A DNA stretch of 7,885 bases from Bacillota bacterium (GCA_023429995.1 JAEZCE010000040.1:1-7885); one strand, 5' to 3'. Numbered from the stretch's first letter, positions 1-7,670 are shown. Notes: generated from the sequence alone by a model not told the origin. A program made the numbers and translations.

Positions 1-2
1 CG

Positions 3-722
3 CTGGACCTTTTTGTGGAGAGTGTCAGGCGCAATCCCGCGGACGCGGTCGCGCTCGCCCATGAACTTTCGCAACAGAATCCTTCGCGATCGAGTGACCA
101 CGGTCAGTGGCTCGTCGATGCGCTTATGGGTGCGGGAGCGTTCGACACAGCTTTCGTTTTTCTGCGCGATGAAACCTCTTCTCGTCGGGCAGCCTGGCTG
201 CAGCAGGTCTTCGCGACCTGGGGCGCGAACGACCCTGCGCGGGCCCTTCAGCAAGCCGCTGCGCTCGGCCGAGCCGAAGATTCGGAGCAGGCGCGGGACG
301 CTGCGCTTTCCGGCTGGGCCGCCGCGGATCCGGAGCAGGCGGCGCGCTTTTCGATTGGCCTTTCCGAAAGGCAGGCTCGCACGCGAGCGCTCGATGCGGC
401 GCTGCCGAGATGGGTGGAACGTGACGCGGTTGGGGCGGCGGCATGGCTCGAGCAGTTCGATCCCCTGACGGAGTTGGACGCCGGTGCCGAAGCGCTAGCG
501 ATCCTAAACCAGCGGAGTGGCGGAGAGGTGCGCGCCGGGCTCGCGTGGGCGGCGAGCATCGCAGACCCCACCCGCCGCGCGAACACGTTGCATGCGATTG
601 GCACCGACGGGGCGATGAGCGATGAGAGCGCGGTGAGCCGTTTCGTCGAGGAGACGGCGGCCCTTTCAGAGCTGGATCGTCGAACCCTGCGTGACGCCAT
701 CGCGAGTTCGAAAACGCCGTGA
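3..722 (+). CDS. Helical-repeat protein of unknown function, 5' end outside the window
   Basis: The reading frame is open from base 3, so the gene starts upstream of the window; the GTG at 15 is read here as an internal valine. About 239 codons are visible, ending in TGA at 720-722. The protein is Ala-, Arg- and Glu-rich and helical, and carries a degenerate repeat of the form W-x-x-x-D-P-x-x-A. Counting the GTG as residue 1, the repeat tryptophans are W69, W101 and W133, exactly 32 residues apart, with an NPADA copy near residue 7. This layout resembles TPR/HEAT-like solenoids and is common, by recollection, in unannotated proteins of Opitutaceae-type Verrucomicrobiota. No catalytic motif or membrane segment is visible. 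A signal peptide, if any, lies outside the window. A protein-binding scaffold role is inference only; the function is not recognised. The large gap after it argues against an operon with the next gene. Confidence 0.8.
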   Translation: MDLFVESVRRNPADAVALAHELSQQNPSRSSDHGQWLVDALMGAGAFDTAFVFLRDETSSRRAAWLQQVFATWGANDPARALQQAAALGRAEDSEQARDAALSGWAAADPEQAARFSIGLSERQARTRALDAALPRWVERDAVGAAAWLEQFDPLTELDAGAEALAILNQRSGGEVRAGLAWAASIADPTRRANTLHAIGTDGAMSDESAVSRFVEETAALSELDRRTLRDAIASSKTP

Positions 723-728
723 CGGCGT
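714..728 (+). terminator. Stem-loop overlapping the stop codon, weak terminator candidate
   Basis: ACGCCG at 714-719 and CGGCGT at 723-728 form a perfect 6-bp GC-rich stem whose loop is exactly the TGA stop codon. No T run follows (the next bases are CCTAAAAT), so it is not a canonical intrinsic terminator. It could protect the 3' end of the message or be chance in GC-rich DNA. Confidence 0.25.
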
Positions 729-770
729 CCTAAAATCAACCGATGCCGCCGTGTTGCGGAGATGCACATT

Positions 771-815
771 GGACGTCCGCTCGGCGGACCCGCGGTCGCA
801 GGACCGCTTGCGTCC
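771..815 (+). other. Clustered inverted repeats, possible three-way-junction structure
   Basis: Two perfect hairpins sit side by side. GTCCGC (775-780) pairs with GCGGAC (784-789) around a TCG loop. GCGGTC (792-797) pairs with GACCGC (802-807) around a GCAG loop. GGAC at 771-774 can pair with GTCC at 812-815 and close both into a three-way junction. The element lies in the 723-942 gap, 128 bases upstream of the SPW-repeat start. It could be a repetitive extragenic palindrome, a structured leader or a small RNA. Orientation is undetermined because inverted repeats fold on either strand. The rest of the 723-942 gap shows only a TATACT hexamer (854-859) without a convincing -35 partner. Confidence 0.35.
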
Positions 816-942
816 CCGAAGCCATCGTGTCTCTGAGAGTCTCGCTGCCGGGATATACTCCGGTCTCCGACGGAGGGATTCTCGCTGGATGCCCGGGTTT
901 CGTCCCATAGCGTTCCCGCGAGGCCGATGTTTGTTTGGGATC

Positions 943-1314
943 ATGAATATTATATCACGCCGCGCACACGGGGTTCTCGACTATATGATGGGAGCAATCC
1001 TCATCCTCTCACCGGTTGTGCTTGGGCTCGAGGGTGCGGCCCGAACCGTGCCGATGATCCTCGGGCTCTCCGGGGTCCTCTACAGCCTCTGCACCAATTA
1101 TGAGTTGGGGCTGTTCAAGCTGATTCCGTTTCGGGCGCATCTGGGTCTCGATCTTCTGAGCGGGCTTCTGCTGGCGCTTTCGCCCTGGCTGTTCGGCTTC
1201 GCGGAGCGGGTGTGGGTGCCCCATGTGATTCTCGGGCTCGTCGAAGTGGGCGCGGTGGTCATGACGCGCACGGTGGCCAGCGAAGATCGTCCGATGCCGG
1301 TCGTGCGGCCATAG
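943..1314 (+). CDS. SPW-repeat small integral membrane protein
   Basis: This 123-residue protein has two tandem copies of the SPW-repeat unit, each a helix pair. The first copy has H9, LD at 12-13 and SPV at 23-25; the second has H66, LD at 69-70 and the diagnostic SPW at 80-82, giving a 57-residue period. Predicted membrane helices lie near residues 10-29, 36-51, 67-86 and 90-108, with a short polar C-tail. The family has no established biochemical role. I chose ATG 943 because the repeat begins right after it; the frame stays open further upstream but encodes Arg-rich, unconserved sequence there. No clear ribosome binding site precedes the start. A TATACT hexamer at 854-859 could be a -10 element but lacks a good -35. 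The damaged receiver gene starts 35 bases downstream, so the two may be co-transcribed, which is inference. Confidence 0.85.
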   Translation: MNIISRRAHGVLDYMMGAILILSPVVLGLEGAARTVPMILGLSGVLYSLCTNYELGLFKLIPFRAHLGLDLLSGLLLALSPWLFGFAERVWVPHVILGLVEVGAVVMTRTVASEDRPMPVVRP

Positions 1315-1349
1315 CGAACGCAGCGCGCGAACCCCCGACGATCGACGCC

Positions 1350-1885
1350 ATGCAAACCACGCGAGTGCTCCTGGTCGACGACAACGAGCTGATTCGGGCG
1401 GGCGTCCGCCAGTTGCTCACCCGCGCTCCGGAATTCGAGGTCGTGGGAGAGGCGAAAAACGGCCGGGAGTCCGTCGAACTCTCCGCCTCGCTGAAGCCCG
1501 ACGTTGTGTTGATGGATTTACGCATGCCCGAGATCGACGGGGCGTGGCGTCGCGGTGCATCCTGGAGCGACTGCCCGCCGCGAAGATCGTGGTGGTGACA
1601 TCGGATGACTCGGCCCACGCGGAGAAGCTTGCACGGTCGATCGGAGCGGTCGCGGTGATCACAAAGGACGAATGCGTGACCTCGTTGATCCCGAAACTCC
1701 GCAGCGTGTTACAGGGTGAGCGGCCGCTCGCGGTGCCCGAGGGGGAGCGTAACCGCCGCAGGAGCGCGGCCGGAAGTTTTCATTCACCGGTCCGGTTCTT
1801 CGGCAAAGGACCGCTTGAAGAGGGTGGTGCTGCCGCCGGTCCCAGCCCATTCACGGGGGGATCTCCCCAGGACCGGTTTCGGTAG
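1350..1885 (+). pseudogene. Response regulator receiver of NarL type, frameshifted
   Basis: The N-terminal part reads as a receiver: acidic pair D10-D11 after the first beta strand, phosphoacceptor D56 in a V-L-M-D-L-R-M-P context, then E-I-D-G at 61-64. In that frame the translation then turns to nonsense and stops at 1596-1598. Receiver homology resumes in the next frame from about 1544, with strand KIVVVTSDDS, the switch Thr/Ser, and the conserved Lys in AVITKDE, and ends at the last helix near 1720. Restoring one base in the G run at 1539-1542 rejoins the halves with the usual spacing between DG and R. The second frame then runs to TAG 1883-1885 through about 50 unconserved Gly/Arg/Pro residues. 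No LuxR-type helix-turn-helix is visible in any frame, unlike full-length NarL regulators. It was probably a stand-alone receiver serving the nearby kinase. Sequencing error cannot be excluded. Confidence 0.8.
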
Positions 1886-1919
1886 TATTACCAGGCCCAA
1901 ATTGTGAGCGATCTCGCGT

Positions 1920-1948
1920 TTGCCCGGTCAGTTGGTAACGGCTATCTT
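1920..1948 (+). promoter_or_regulatory. Possible sigma-70-type promoter, leaderless start
   Basis: TTGCCC (1920-1925) and TATCTT (1943-1948) are separated by 17 bases; each matches the consensus hexamer at 4 of 6 positions. The -10 ends 5 bases before ATG 1954, so transcription would begin at about the start codon and give a leaderless message. No ribosome binding site precedes this ATG, which fits. The hexamers are weak and could be chance. Confidence 0.25.
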
Positions 1949-1953
1949 TTCCA

Positions 1954-4843
1954 ATGTCCGACGCTTCAAACCCCAACCCCCACGATCGGAGTCCGACCAG
2001 CCTGCCGCCGATCTCCCCGGACGATGCTGAACAGCGGCTGGGCGAACTGATCGACAACATCGTCCCGACCCACGGCTACTCGCTCGATCCGATGATCGCG
2101 CTGGGCGGGTCCGCGGGCGCGATTCCCGCCCTGCAGCAGTTCTTTGAGCGAATGCCGACGGACGCCGGCATCGCGTTCGTGGTGATCCTGCATCTCGCGC
2201 CCAATCACGCGAGCATCCTCCCGGAGATGATTCAACGCTGGACGCAGATGCGTGTCGTGCAGCCGACCGACGGTGAGCGGGTGATGCGCGATCACGTGTA
2301 TGTGATACCGCCGGGCAAACAGTTGATGGTGACCGACGGCCATTTCCGGCTCGCCGATCTCCACCGCGAACCGGGGCGGCGCGTCACGGTGGATGTTTTT
2401 TTCCGGTCGCTGGCGGACACGCATGGGCCGCATGCGACGGCCGTGGTGCTCTCCGGCGCCGATGGGCGATGGGACCCTGGGCATCAAGCGCATCAAGGAG
2501 CGCGGCGGGCTCACGATCGCGCAGGATCCCGAGGAGGCAGAGCACAGTTCGATGCCTCGCGGGGCGATCGAGACGGGCATGGTCGACTGGGTGTTGAAGG
2601 CCGCGGAGATGCCGCAGCGGATCGCCGCTTACGTCGCGCAGGAAAGCCGGCTCGCGCTGCCGCCCGAGGACCCCCCGGACGCGCCGGTCACGGCGACCGG
2701 AGCCGCCGGTGGGCCGGAAGCGGCTCTGCGCGAGATCCTGGTCTTTCTGCGGATGCGCACCGGGCGCGATTTCAGCTATTACAAACGCGCCACGATCCTC
2801 CGCCGCATCTCGCGTCGCATGCAGGTGAACGCCGTGGACGACATGCCGGGATATCTCGCCTTTTTGCGGACGCATCCCGGCGAGGCCGGCGCGCTGCTGA
2901 AGGACCTGCTGATCTCGGTCACCAATTTTTATCGCGACCGCGATGCCTTCGCCGCGCTCGACGAGAAGATCCCCGCGCTCTTCCAGGGCAAGGGCCATGG
3001 CGACAGGGTGCGCGTGTGGGTGCCGGGTTGCGCGACCGGCGAAGAGGCCTACTCGATCGCGATCCTGCTGCTGGAGTATGCGCGCGGTCTCGAGCTGCCA
3101 CCCGCGATCCAGGTGTTCGGCTGCGATCTCGACGACGATGCCATCGAAGCGGCTCGCGCCGGGGTGTATCCCGACGCCATGGTGGCCGACGTATCAGAGG
3201 AGCGGTTACGGCGCTTCTTCGTGAAGGAGCACCGCGGCTACCGCGTGCGCCGCGAAGTCCGCGAAGTCGTCCTCTTCGCGACGCACGATCTACTGAAGGA
3301 TGCGCCGTTCTCCCGGCTCGATCTGATCTCCTGCCGAAACCTCCTGATTTATCTCAATCGCGACGCGCAGGACCGGGTGTTTGAAATCTTCCACTTCGCG
3401 CTGAAGTCGGAGGGGTTTCTTTTCCTTGGCACCTCGGAATCCGTCGACGAGAGCAGCCCTCTTTTCCACGCGCTGGACAAGAAGCACCGCATCTACGGCC
3501 GGAAGTCCACCGCGCGCATCACGCTGCCGGTGCCGATCGGTCCGGCCACGCGGCTCGTCCGTCAGATCGAACACCAGGTGCAGCTCGTGGCCGGCGAGTC
3601 CGGGTCCGGCGCCGGCGCGAGCGCGCGCCCGTCGTCGCGTTTCAGCGAAACGGCCTCGCTCGCGCTCAACGGCCCGCGACCCGAGCTGGTGGCCAAACCG
3701 GACCGGCTCTCCTGGAGCGAACTGCATCTCCGGCTCATCGAGCGATTCGGCCCGCCGTCGGTGCTCGTGAATCGCGACTACGACATCCAGCACCTCTCCG
3801 AAAGCGCGGGTCGTTTTCTCCAGGTTGTAGGCGGCGAGCCGACGACAAACCTGCTGCGTCTGGTAAACCCGTCGCTGCGAGTCGAGCTGCGCGCCGCGCT
3901 TTTCCGGGCCGGTCAAACGGGGGAGGTGGCCGAGGCGCTGGGCGTCCCCGTCGACCTGAATGCACAGTCCTGCGCGGTCGATCTGCGGGTGGCGCCCGCG
4001 ACCGATCTCGTGCCCGATCATTTCCTCGTCACCTTCGATGCACGGGAGCGGGCCGCGGCGACCGAAGCGCCGAAAGCGGTCGGAGCCGAGCCACTCATCC
4101 AGCATCTCGAGCGCGAGCTGGAGCAATTGAAGAGCCATCTGCGGGACACGGTTGAACAATACGAGGCGAGCACGGAGGAGCTGAAGGCGAGCAACGAGGA
4201 ATTGCAGGCGATGAACGAGGAATTGCGCAGTGCCACCGAGGAGCTCGAGACCAGCCGCGAGGAGCTGCAGTCCATCAACGAGGAGCTCACGACGGTGAAC
4301 CAGGAATTGAAGGGCAAAGTCGACGAGCTCGCCCACGCCAACAGCGACCTGCAAAACCTGATGGGCGCCACCGCGATCGCGACGCTCTTCCTCGATCGAG
4401 ACCTGCGCGTGATGCGTTTCACGGACTCCGCGGCGCCGATCTTCAATCTGATCGCCGGAGACGTCGGGCGCCCCATCACCGATCTGAAGCAGCAGATCAG
4501 CTATCCCGAACTCGGCGACGACGCGGCTCGCGTGCTGGAAAAGTTGACGCCCGTCGAGCGCCAGGTGACCGGAGCCGGCGGCACGCACTACCTCGCGCGC
4601 ATGCTGCCGTATCGGACGCAGGAGCATCGGATCGGCGGGGTGGTGCTGACGTTTGTCGACATCACGGAACGCCAGCGCGCGCAGGACGAACTGCGCGAGA
4701 AGGTGGACGAACTGACCCGTTTCAACGACGTCGCGGTCGGTCGTGAGTCGCGGATGATCGACCTGAAAAAGGAAATCAACGCGCTGTGCGCCCGCGTCGG
4801 CGAGTCGCCGCGGTATCCGTTGGAATTCGAGAAAAATCCTTGA
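1954..4843 (+). CDS. CheB-CheR-coiled-coil-PAS hybrid (methylesterase/methyltransferase sensor), frameshifted near 2464-2467
   Basis: With one surplus base removed, this encodes about 962 residues. The CheB methylesterase domain spans about residues 45-240, with catalytic S53 (GGSAG), H80 (LHLAPNH) and D172 (DGTLG). The CheR methyltransferase domain spans about 255-517, with the SAM-binding PGCATGEEA at 357-365 and CRN at 460-462. A PAS-like domain follows (about 586-696), then a long coiled coil (about 714-802) with eight consecutive 7-residue E/D-E-L units, and a second PAS domain (about 802-906) ending in DITERQ. There is no kinase domain, membrane segment or signal peptide, so it is cytoplasmic. 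As written, the CheB frame leaves register just before D172 and runs as Arg/Ala-rich nonsense to TGA 3382-3384; the real product continues one frame over from 2468 to TGA 4841-4843. No natural start for a separate CheR protein is apparent. In chemotaxis CheB and CheR set glutamate methylation of receptors; hybrids with PAS domains are known, but their targets are usually undefined. The kinase starts 7 bases after the stop, which suggests one operon. Confidence 0.88.
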
Positions 4844-4850
4844 GCCCGGA

Positions 4851-7055
4851 ATGCCCCGACGACCGACCCAGTTGAATGGCGGACAGGCGCCTCCGGAAAC
4901 CTTTGAGCTGGCCCGTCAGCTCGAAACCGCGCGGGCGGAGTCCCTGCGCCTGGCGGAGGAAAACGCGCAGCTCACGCGCCGCATCGCGGAGCTGGAGGCG
5001 ATGGGTGCCGCCGTGCGCGAGTCCCGCCGGGCTGCGTTGAACGTGATGGAAGACGCGGTGCAATCGAACCGCCTGGCGGAAAGCCTGAACGCGGAATTGA
5101 AGCGGGAGATTGCCGAACGCGAACGCGCCGAGGCGGCGGTGCGAGCGAGCGAGGACCGGCTCCGGACGCTGGCGGATGCCGTGCCGCAGATCATCTGGGC
5201 CAACGAAGCCGACGGGCGTGCGACCTATTTCAACCGGCGCTGGCACGATTACAGCGGGCTGGCTTACGAGCAATCGGCTGGTCCCGGGTGGCAGGCGATC
5301 GTTCATCCGGACGATGCGCCTTCCTCCCGCGAGAAATGGCAGGCGGCGCTGCGGCGGGGCGTGATCTTCGACAGCGAATATCGGCTGCGACGAGCGGACG
5401 GGGTTTATCGCTGGTTCATCGGGCGGAACGTTCCCCTGCGCAACGAGGCGGGGCAGGTGACGGGGTGGTTCGGCTCGGCCACCGACATCCAGGATCTCAA
5501 GGAGGCGCAGGCGGCCGCACACGATCGCGAGAAACAGTTTCGCCGCGCGATCGAAAATGCCCCCATCCCCGTCATCATGCATACGCAGGACGGCGAAGTC
5601 CTGGAAGTGAGCCGGACGTGGACCGAGTTGACCGGCTTTAAACCGGAGGAGATTCCGACCTTCGATGAGTGGCTGACGCACGCTCATGGTTCCGGGGCGG
5701 ACGAGGTGCGCGAGCGGATGACGGATGTGTTTGCCGGCGACGAGGCGAGCGGCGAAATGGAATTCGAGATCGTCACGCGAGACGGGGAGCGCCGTCACTG
5801 GCTCTTCAGTGCGTCCGTTCCCGGCTCCCTGGCTGACGGCCGGCGCTATGCCGTCGGCATGGCGGTCGACATGACTGAGCGGAAACGCGCGGAGGACGCA
5901 CTCGTCGCCTCGCAGGAGCGCTTGCGGCTGATTGTCGATGGCGCGGTCGAGCACGCCATCATCTCGCTGGATCTGCAGCGGCGCGTGACCAGTTGGAACA
6001 CCGGTGCCGAACGCATCCTCGGCTACCTGCGGGACGAAATTGTTGGGCGATCCGGCGACGTGATCTTCACGCCGGAGGATCGCGACGCCGGCGTCCCGCA
6101 GCGCGAGGCGCAAGACGCGCTGGATCAGGGCCGGGCGGGAGACGAACGGTGCCAAGTCCGCCAGGGAGGCAGCCGTTTCTGGGCCAGTGGCGTCACCTTG
6201 CCGTTGTATGAGCGCCCCGGCGGCAGCGCCAGCGGGTTTATCAAAATCCTGCGCGACGAGACCGAGAAGCGCGAAGCCCAGGAAAGCTTGGAAGCGAGCC
6301 GGCAGGAGTTGCTGGTCGCGCTGCGCGAAACCGATCGCGCGCGGGCCGAAGCGGAGGCGGCGACGCGGGCGAAAGATCATTTTCTCGCGGTGCTGTCGCA
6401 CGAGCTGCGCACGCCGTTGATGCCGGTGCTGATGGCGGCCAGCACCCTGTCGCGCCGCAAGGACCTGCCCGATCCGTTGCGCGAGGCGCTGGCCATGATC
6501 CGGCGCAACGTGCAGCTCGAGGCTCAGCTGGTGGACGACCTGCTGGACGTGACGCGCATCGTCCACGGGAAGATGGAGCTCATGCGCGTGGCGATGGACA
6601 TGCATGACGTGGTCAGCCGTGCGGCGGAGATCACGCGTTCCGAGATCGAGGCAAAGCAACAGCAGCTGACGGTGCTGCTGCAGGCGCAGCGACATCACCT
6701 CACGGGAGATCCGACCCGGCTCCAACAGGTCGTGTGGAATCTGGTCAAGAACGCGTCGAAGTTCTCCCCGGAATCGAGCGAGATCCGCGTAATGACGCGC
6801 AACGAGGGCGACCGGCTGATCGTGGAGGTGACGGACCAGGGAATCGGGATCGAGGCCGAGGCGCTCGCGCGGATCTTCGATGCGTTTGCCCAAGCCAATG
6901 CCGCCATCACTCGCGAGTTTGGCGGGTTGGGCCTGGGTCTTTCCATCTCCAAGGCAACGGTTGAAGCGCACGGTGGCACGCTGTGCGCCATGAGCCCGGG
7001 CCGGGAACGGGGTGCGACATTTCTCTTTTCCCTCCCGCTGCCGTCGGAGAGTTGA
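4851..7055 (+). CDS. Cytoplasmic PAS-PAS-PAS sensor histidine kinase
   Basis: This intact 734-residue kinase has an N-terminal coiled coil (about 20-100), then PAS domains at about 101-218 (VHPDD motif), 225-346 (ending DMTERK) and 353-476 (ending DETEKR). A short helix leads to HisKA (about 507-575) with phosphoacceptor H517 in SHELRTPL. The HATPase_c domain (about 615-731) has N630 and N634 of the N box, D662-x-G-I-G of the G1 box and the glycine-rich GGLGLGLSI at 691-699. No receiver or HPt domain is attached, so phosphate should pass to a separate receiver; the gene 77 bases downstream is the natural candidate and the broken receiver at 1350 a second. No membrane segment is visible, so an intracellular ligand or redox-type signal is likely, but no haem- or flavin-specific residues could be assigned. 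The ATG lies 7 bases after the hybrid's stop without a classical ribosome binding site, consistent with translational coupling. Confidence 0.93.
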   Translation: MPRRPTQLNGGQAPPETFELARQLETARAESLRLAEENAQLTRRIAELEAMGAAVRESRRAALNVMEDAVQSNRLAESLNAELKREIAERERAEAAVRASEDRLRTLADAVPQIIWANEADGRATYFNRRWHDYSGLAYEQSAGPGWQAIVHPDDAPSSREKWQAALRRGVIFDSEYRLRRADGVYRWFIGRNVPLRNEAGQVTGWFGSATDIQDLKEAQAAAHDREKQFRRAIENAPIPVIMHTQDGEVLEVSRTWTELTGFKPEEIPTFDEWLTHAHGSGADEVRERMTDVFAGDEASGEMEFEIVTRDGERRHWLFSASVPGSLADGRRYAVGMAVDMTERKRAEDALVASQERLRLIVDGAVEHAIISLDLQRRVTSWNTGAERILGYLRDEIVGRSGDVIFTPEDRDAGVPQREAQDALDQGRAGDERCQVRQGGSRFWASGVTLPLYERPGGSASGFIKILRDETEKREAQESLEASRQELLVALRETDRARAEAEAATRAKDHFLAVLSHELRTPLMPVLMAASTLSRRKDLPDPLREALAMIRRNVQLEAQLVDDLLDVTRIVHGKMELMRVAMDMHDVVSRAAEITRSEIEAKQQQLTVLLQAQRHHLTGDPTRLQQVVWNLVKNASKFSPESSEIRVMTRNEGDRLIVEVTDQGIGIEAEALARIFDAFAQANAAITREFGGLGLGLSISKATVEAHGGTLCAMSPGRERGATFLFSLPLPSES

Positions 7056-7132
7056 CCTGCACCCGATGTCGCCATTCGCCCCATGGGGTGGCCGGTTGCA
7101 TTGCGAGAGCGTGGGTTGTTTCGTGTGACCAC

Positions 7133-7537
7133 ATGAGCGCGACCTCGATTCCACATCCCCTTCGGATCTTCGTCATCGAGAACCACACCGATACTCTCAA
7201 ATACTTTAAGATGTATCTGGAGATGGAGGGACACACCGTGCTGGACGCGCAGACGATCCAGCAAGCCTACGAGACGCTCCCCGGCGCGGGTTGCGATGTC
7301 CTGATCTCCGACGTCGGCCTGCCCGACGGGACCGGCTGGGATCTGCTGACCCGGTTGCGCGAGGAAGGTTTGCCGCATCCCCCGTTCGCGATCGCGGTCA
7401 GCGGCTACGGTTCGCTGGAGGATCGGGAGCGGAGCCGCGTCGCCGGTTTTCGCCACCATCTGCTGAAGCCGTTCGATCCGGACAATCTGGATGAGCTGCT
7501 CGCCGAGGCCGCGCGCGAGTTCGCGATGGCAAGATAG
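7133..7537 (+). CDS. Stand-alone response regulator receiver
   Basis: The 134-residue product is a single receiver domain with no output domain. Key positions are E16-N17 where most receivers have two aspartates, phosphoacceptor D60 (LISDVGLPDG), switch residue S90 (AVSGYG) and the conserved K112-P113 (LLKPFD). Such single-domain receivers act by protein contact, as CheY does, or relay phosphate to another protein. It lies 77 bases after the histidine kinase, which ends without its own receiver, so it is the probable phosphorylation partner. I chose ATG 7133 because the receiver begins a few residues later; the frame is open back to 6983, but that would overlap the kinase and add unconserved sequence. 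No clear ribosome binding site precedes it. The E-N pair alters the metal-binding pocket relative to CheY but is, from memory, recurrent in related receivers, so phosphorylation is still expected. Confidence 0.9.
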   Translation: MSATSIPHPLRIFVIENHTDTLKYFKMYLEMEGHTVLDAQTIQQAYETLPGAGCDVLISDVGLPDGTGWDLLTRLREEGLPHPPFAIAVSGYGSLEDRERSRVAGFRHHLLKPFDPDNLDELLAEAAREFAMAR

Positions 7538-7601
7538 CGCTCGAGCGAGGGACGGCAGTGTGTGAGCTGGCTCCCTCCGCTGCTTCGGGCGGTCCGTGGA
7601 A

Positions 7602-7623
7602 CCTGACGAGACTGCTTGTCGGG
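7602..7623 (+). terminator. 9-bp hairpin after the receiver gene, terminator candidate
   Basis: CCTGACGAG (7602-7610) pairs with CTTGTCGGG (7615-7623) around an ACTG loop, as a 9-bp stem with two G-U wobbles when read as + strand RNA. It lies 64 bases past the receiver stop and 54 before the next start. No T run follows, so Rho-independent termination is not clear. The rest of the 7538-7677 gap shows only a CGCTCGAGCG palindrome (7538-7547) directly after the stop codon. Confidence 0.3.
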
Positions 7624-7662
7624 ATGAACAAGGCGGGGATTGCGCAGGCGGGCCCGCGGGAC

Positions 7663-7670
7663 AGAGGTGG
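7663..7670 (+). promoter_or_regulatory. Ribosome binding site deciding the ATG at 7678
   Basis: AGAGGTGG is a good match to the anti-Shine-Dalgarno sequence, 7 bases before ATG 7678. It is the only strong ribosome binding site in the window and supports the right-edge gene as real. Confidence 0.65.

Noticed and set aside
691..942. Upstream extension of the SPW-repeat gene to 691
   Set aside because: The extra 84 residues are Arg-rich and unconserved, overlap the hairpins and the preceding gene's stop, and fall outside the family's normal length.
2461..2474. Programmed +1 frameshift to make CheB-CheR
   Set aside because: A slip of tRNA-Gly from GGG to GGC is conceivable, but there is no upstream stimulatory Shine-Dalgarno-like sequence, no slow stop codon and no obvious downstream structure; an indel in a G run is simpler.
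2468..3384. Continuation of the CheB frame past the frameshift as a real C-terminal domain
   Set aside because: The translation is Arg/Ala/Gly-rich without motifs, while the neighbouring frame carries clear CheB and CheR sequence over the same bases.
3290..4627. A 445-codon open frame on the - strand opposite CheR-PAS
   Set aside because: Its Leu-rich periodic stretch is the mirror of the EEL heptads on the + strand; no independent domain or start signal is seen.
7079..7088. CCCCATGGGG palindrome between the kinase and the receiver as an operator
   Set aside because: It is a single short palindrome with no second copy or nearby promoter to support regulation.
4776..7154. A 792-codon open frame on the - strand opposite the histidine kinase
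   Set aside because: It is an antisense shadow of a GC-rich gene; the + strand has complete PAS, HisKA and HATPase motifs, and the - strand translation shows no recognisable domain.
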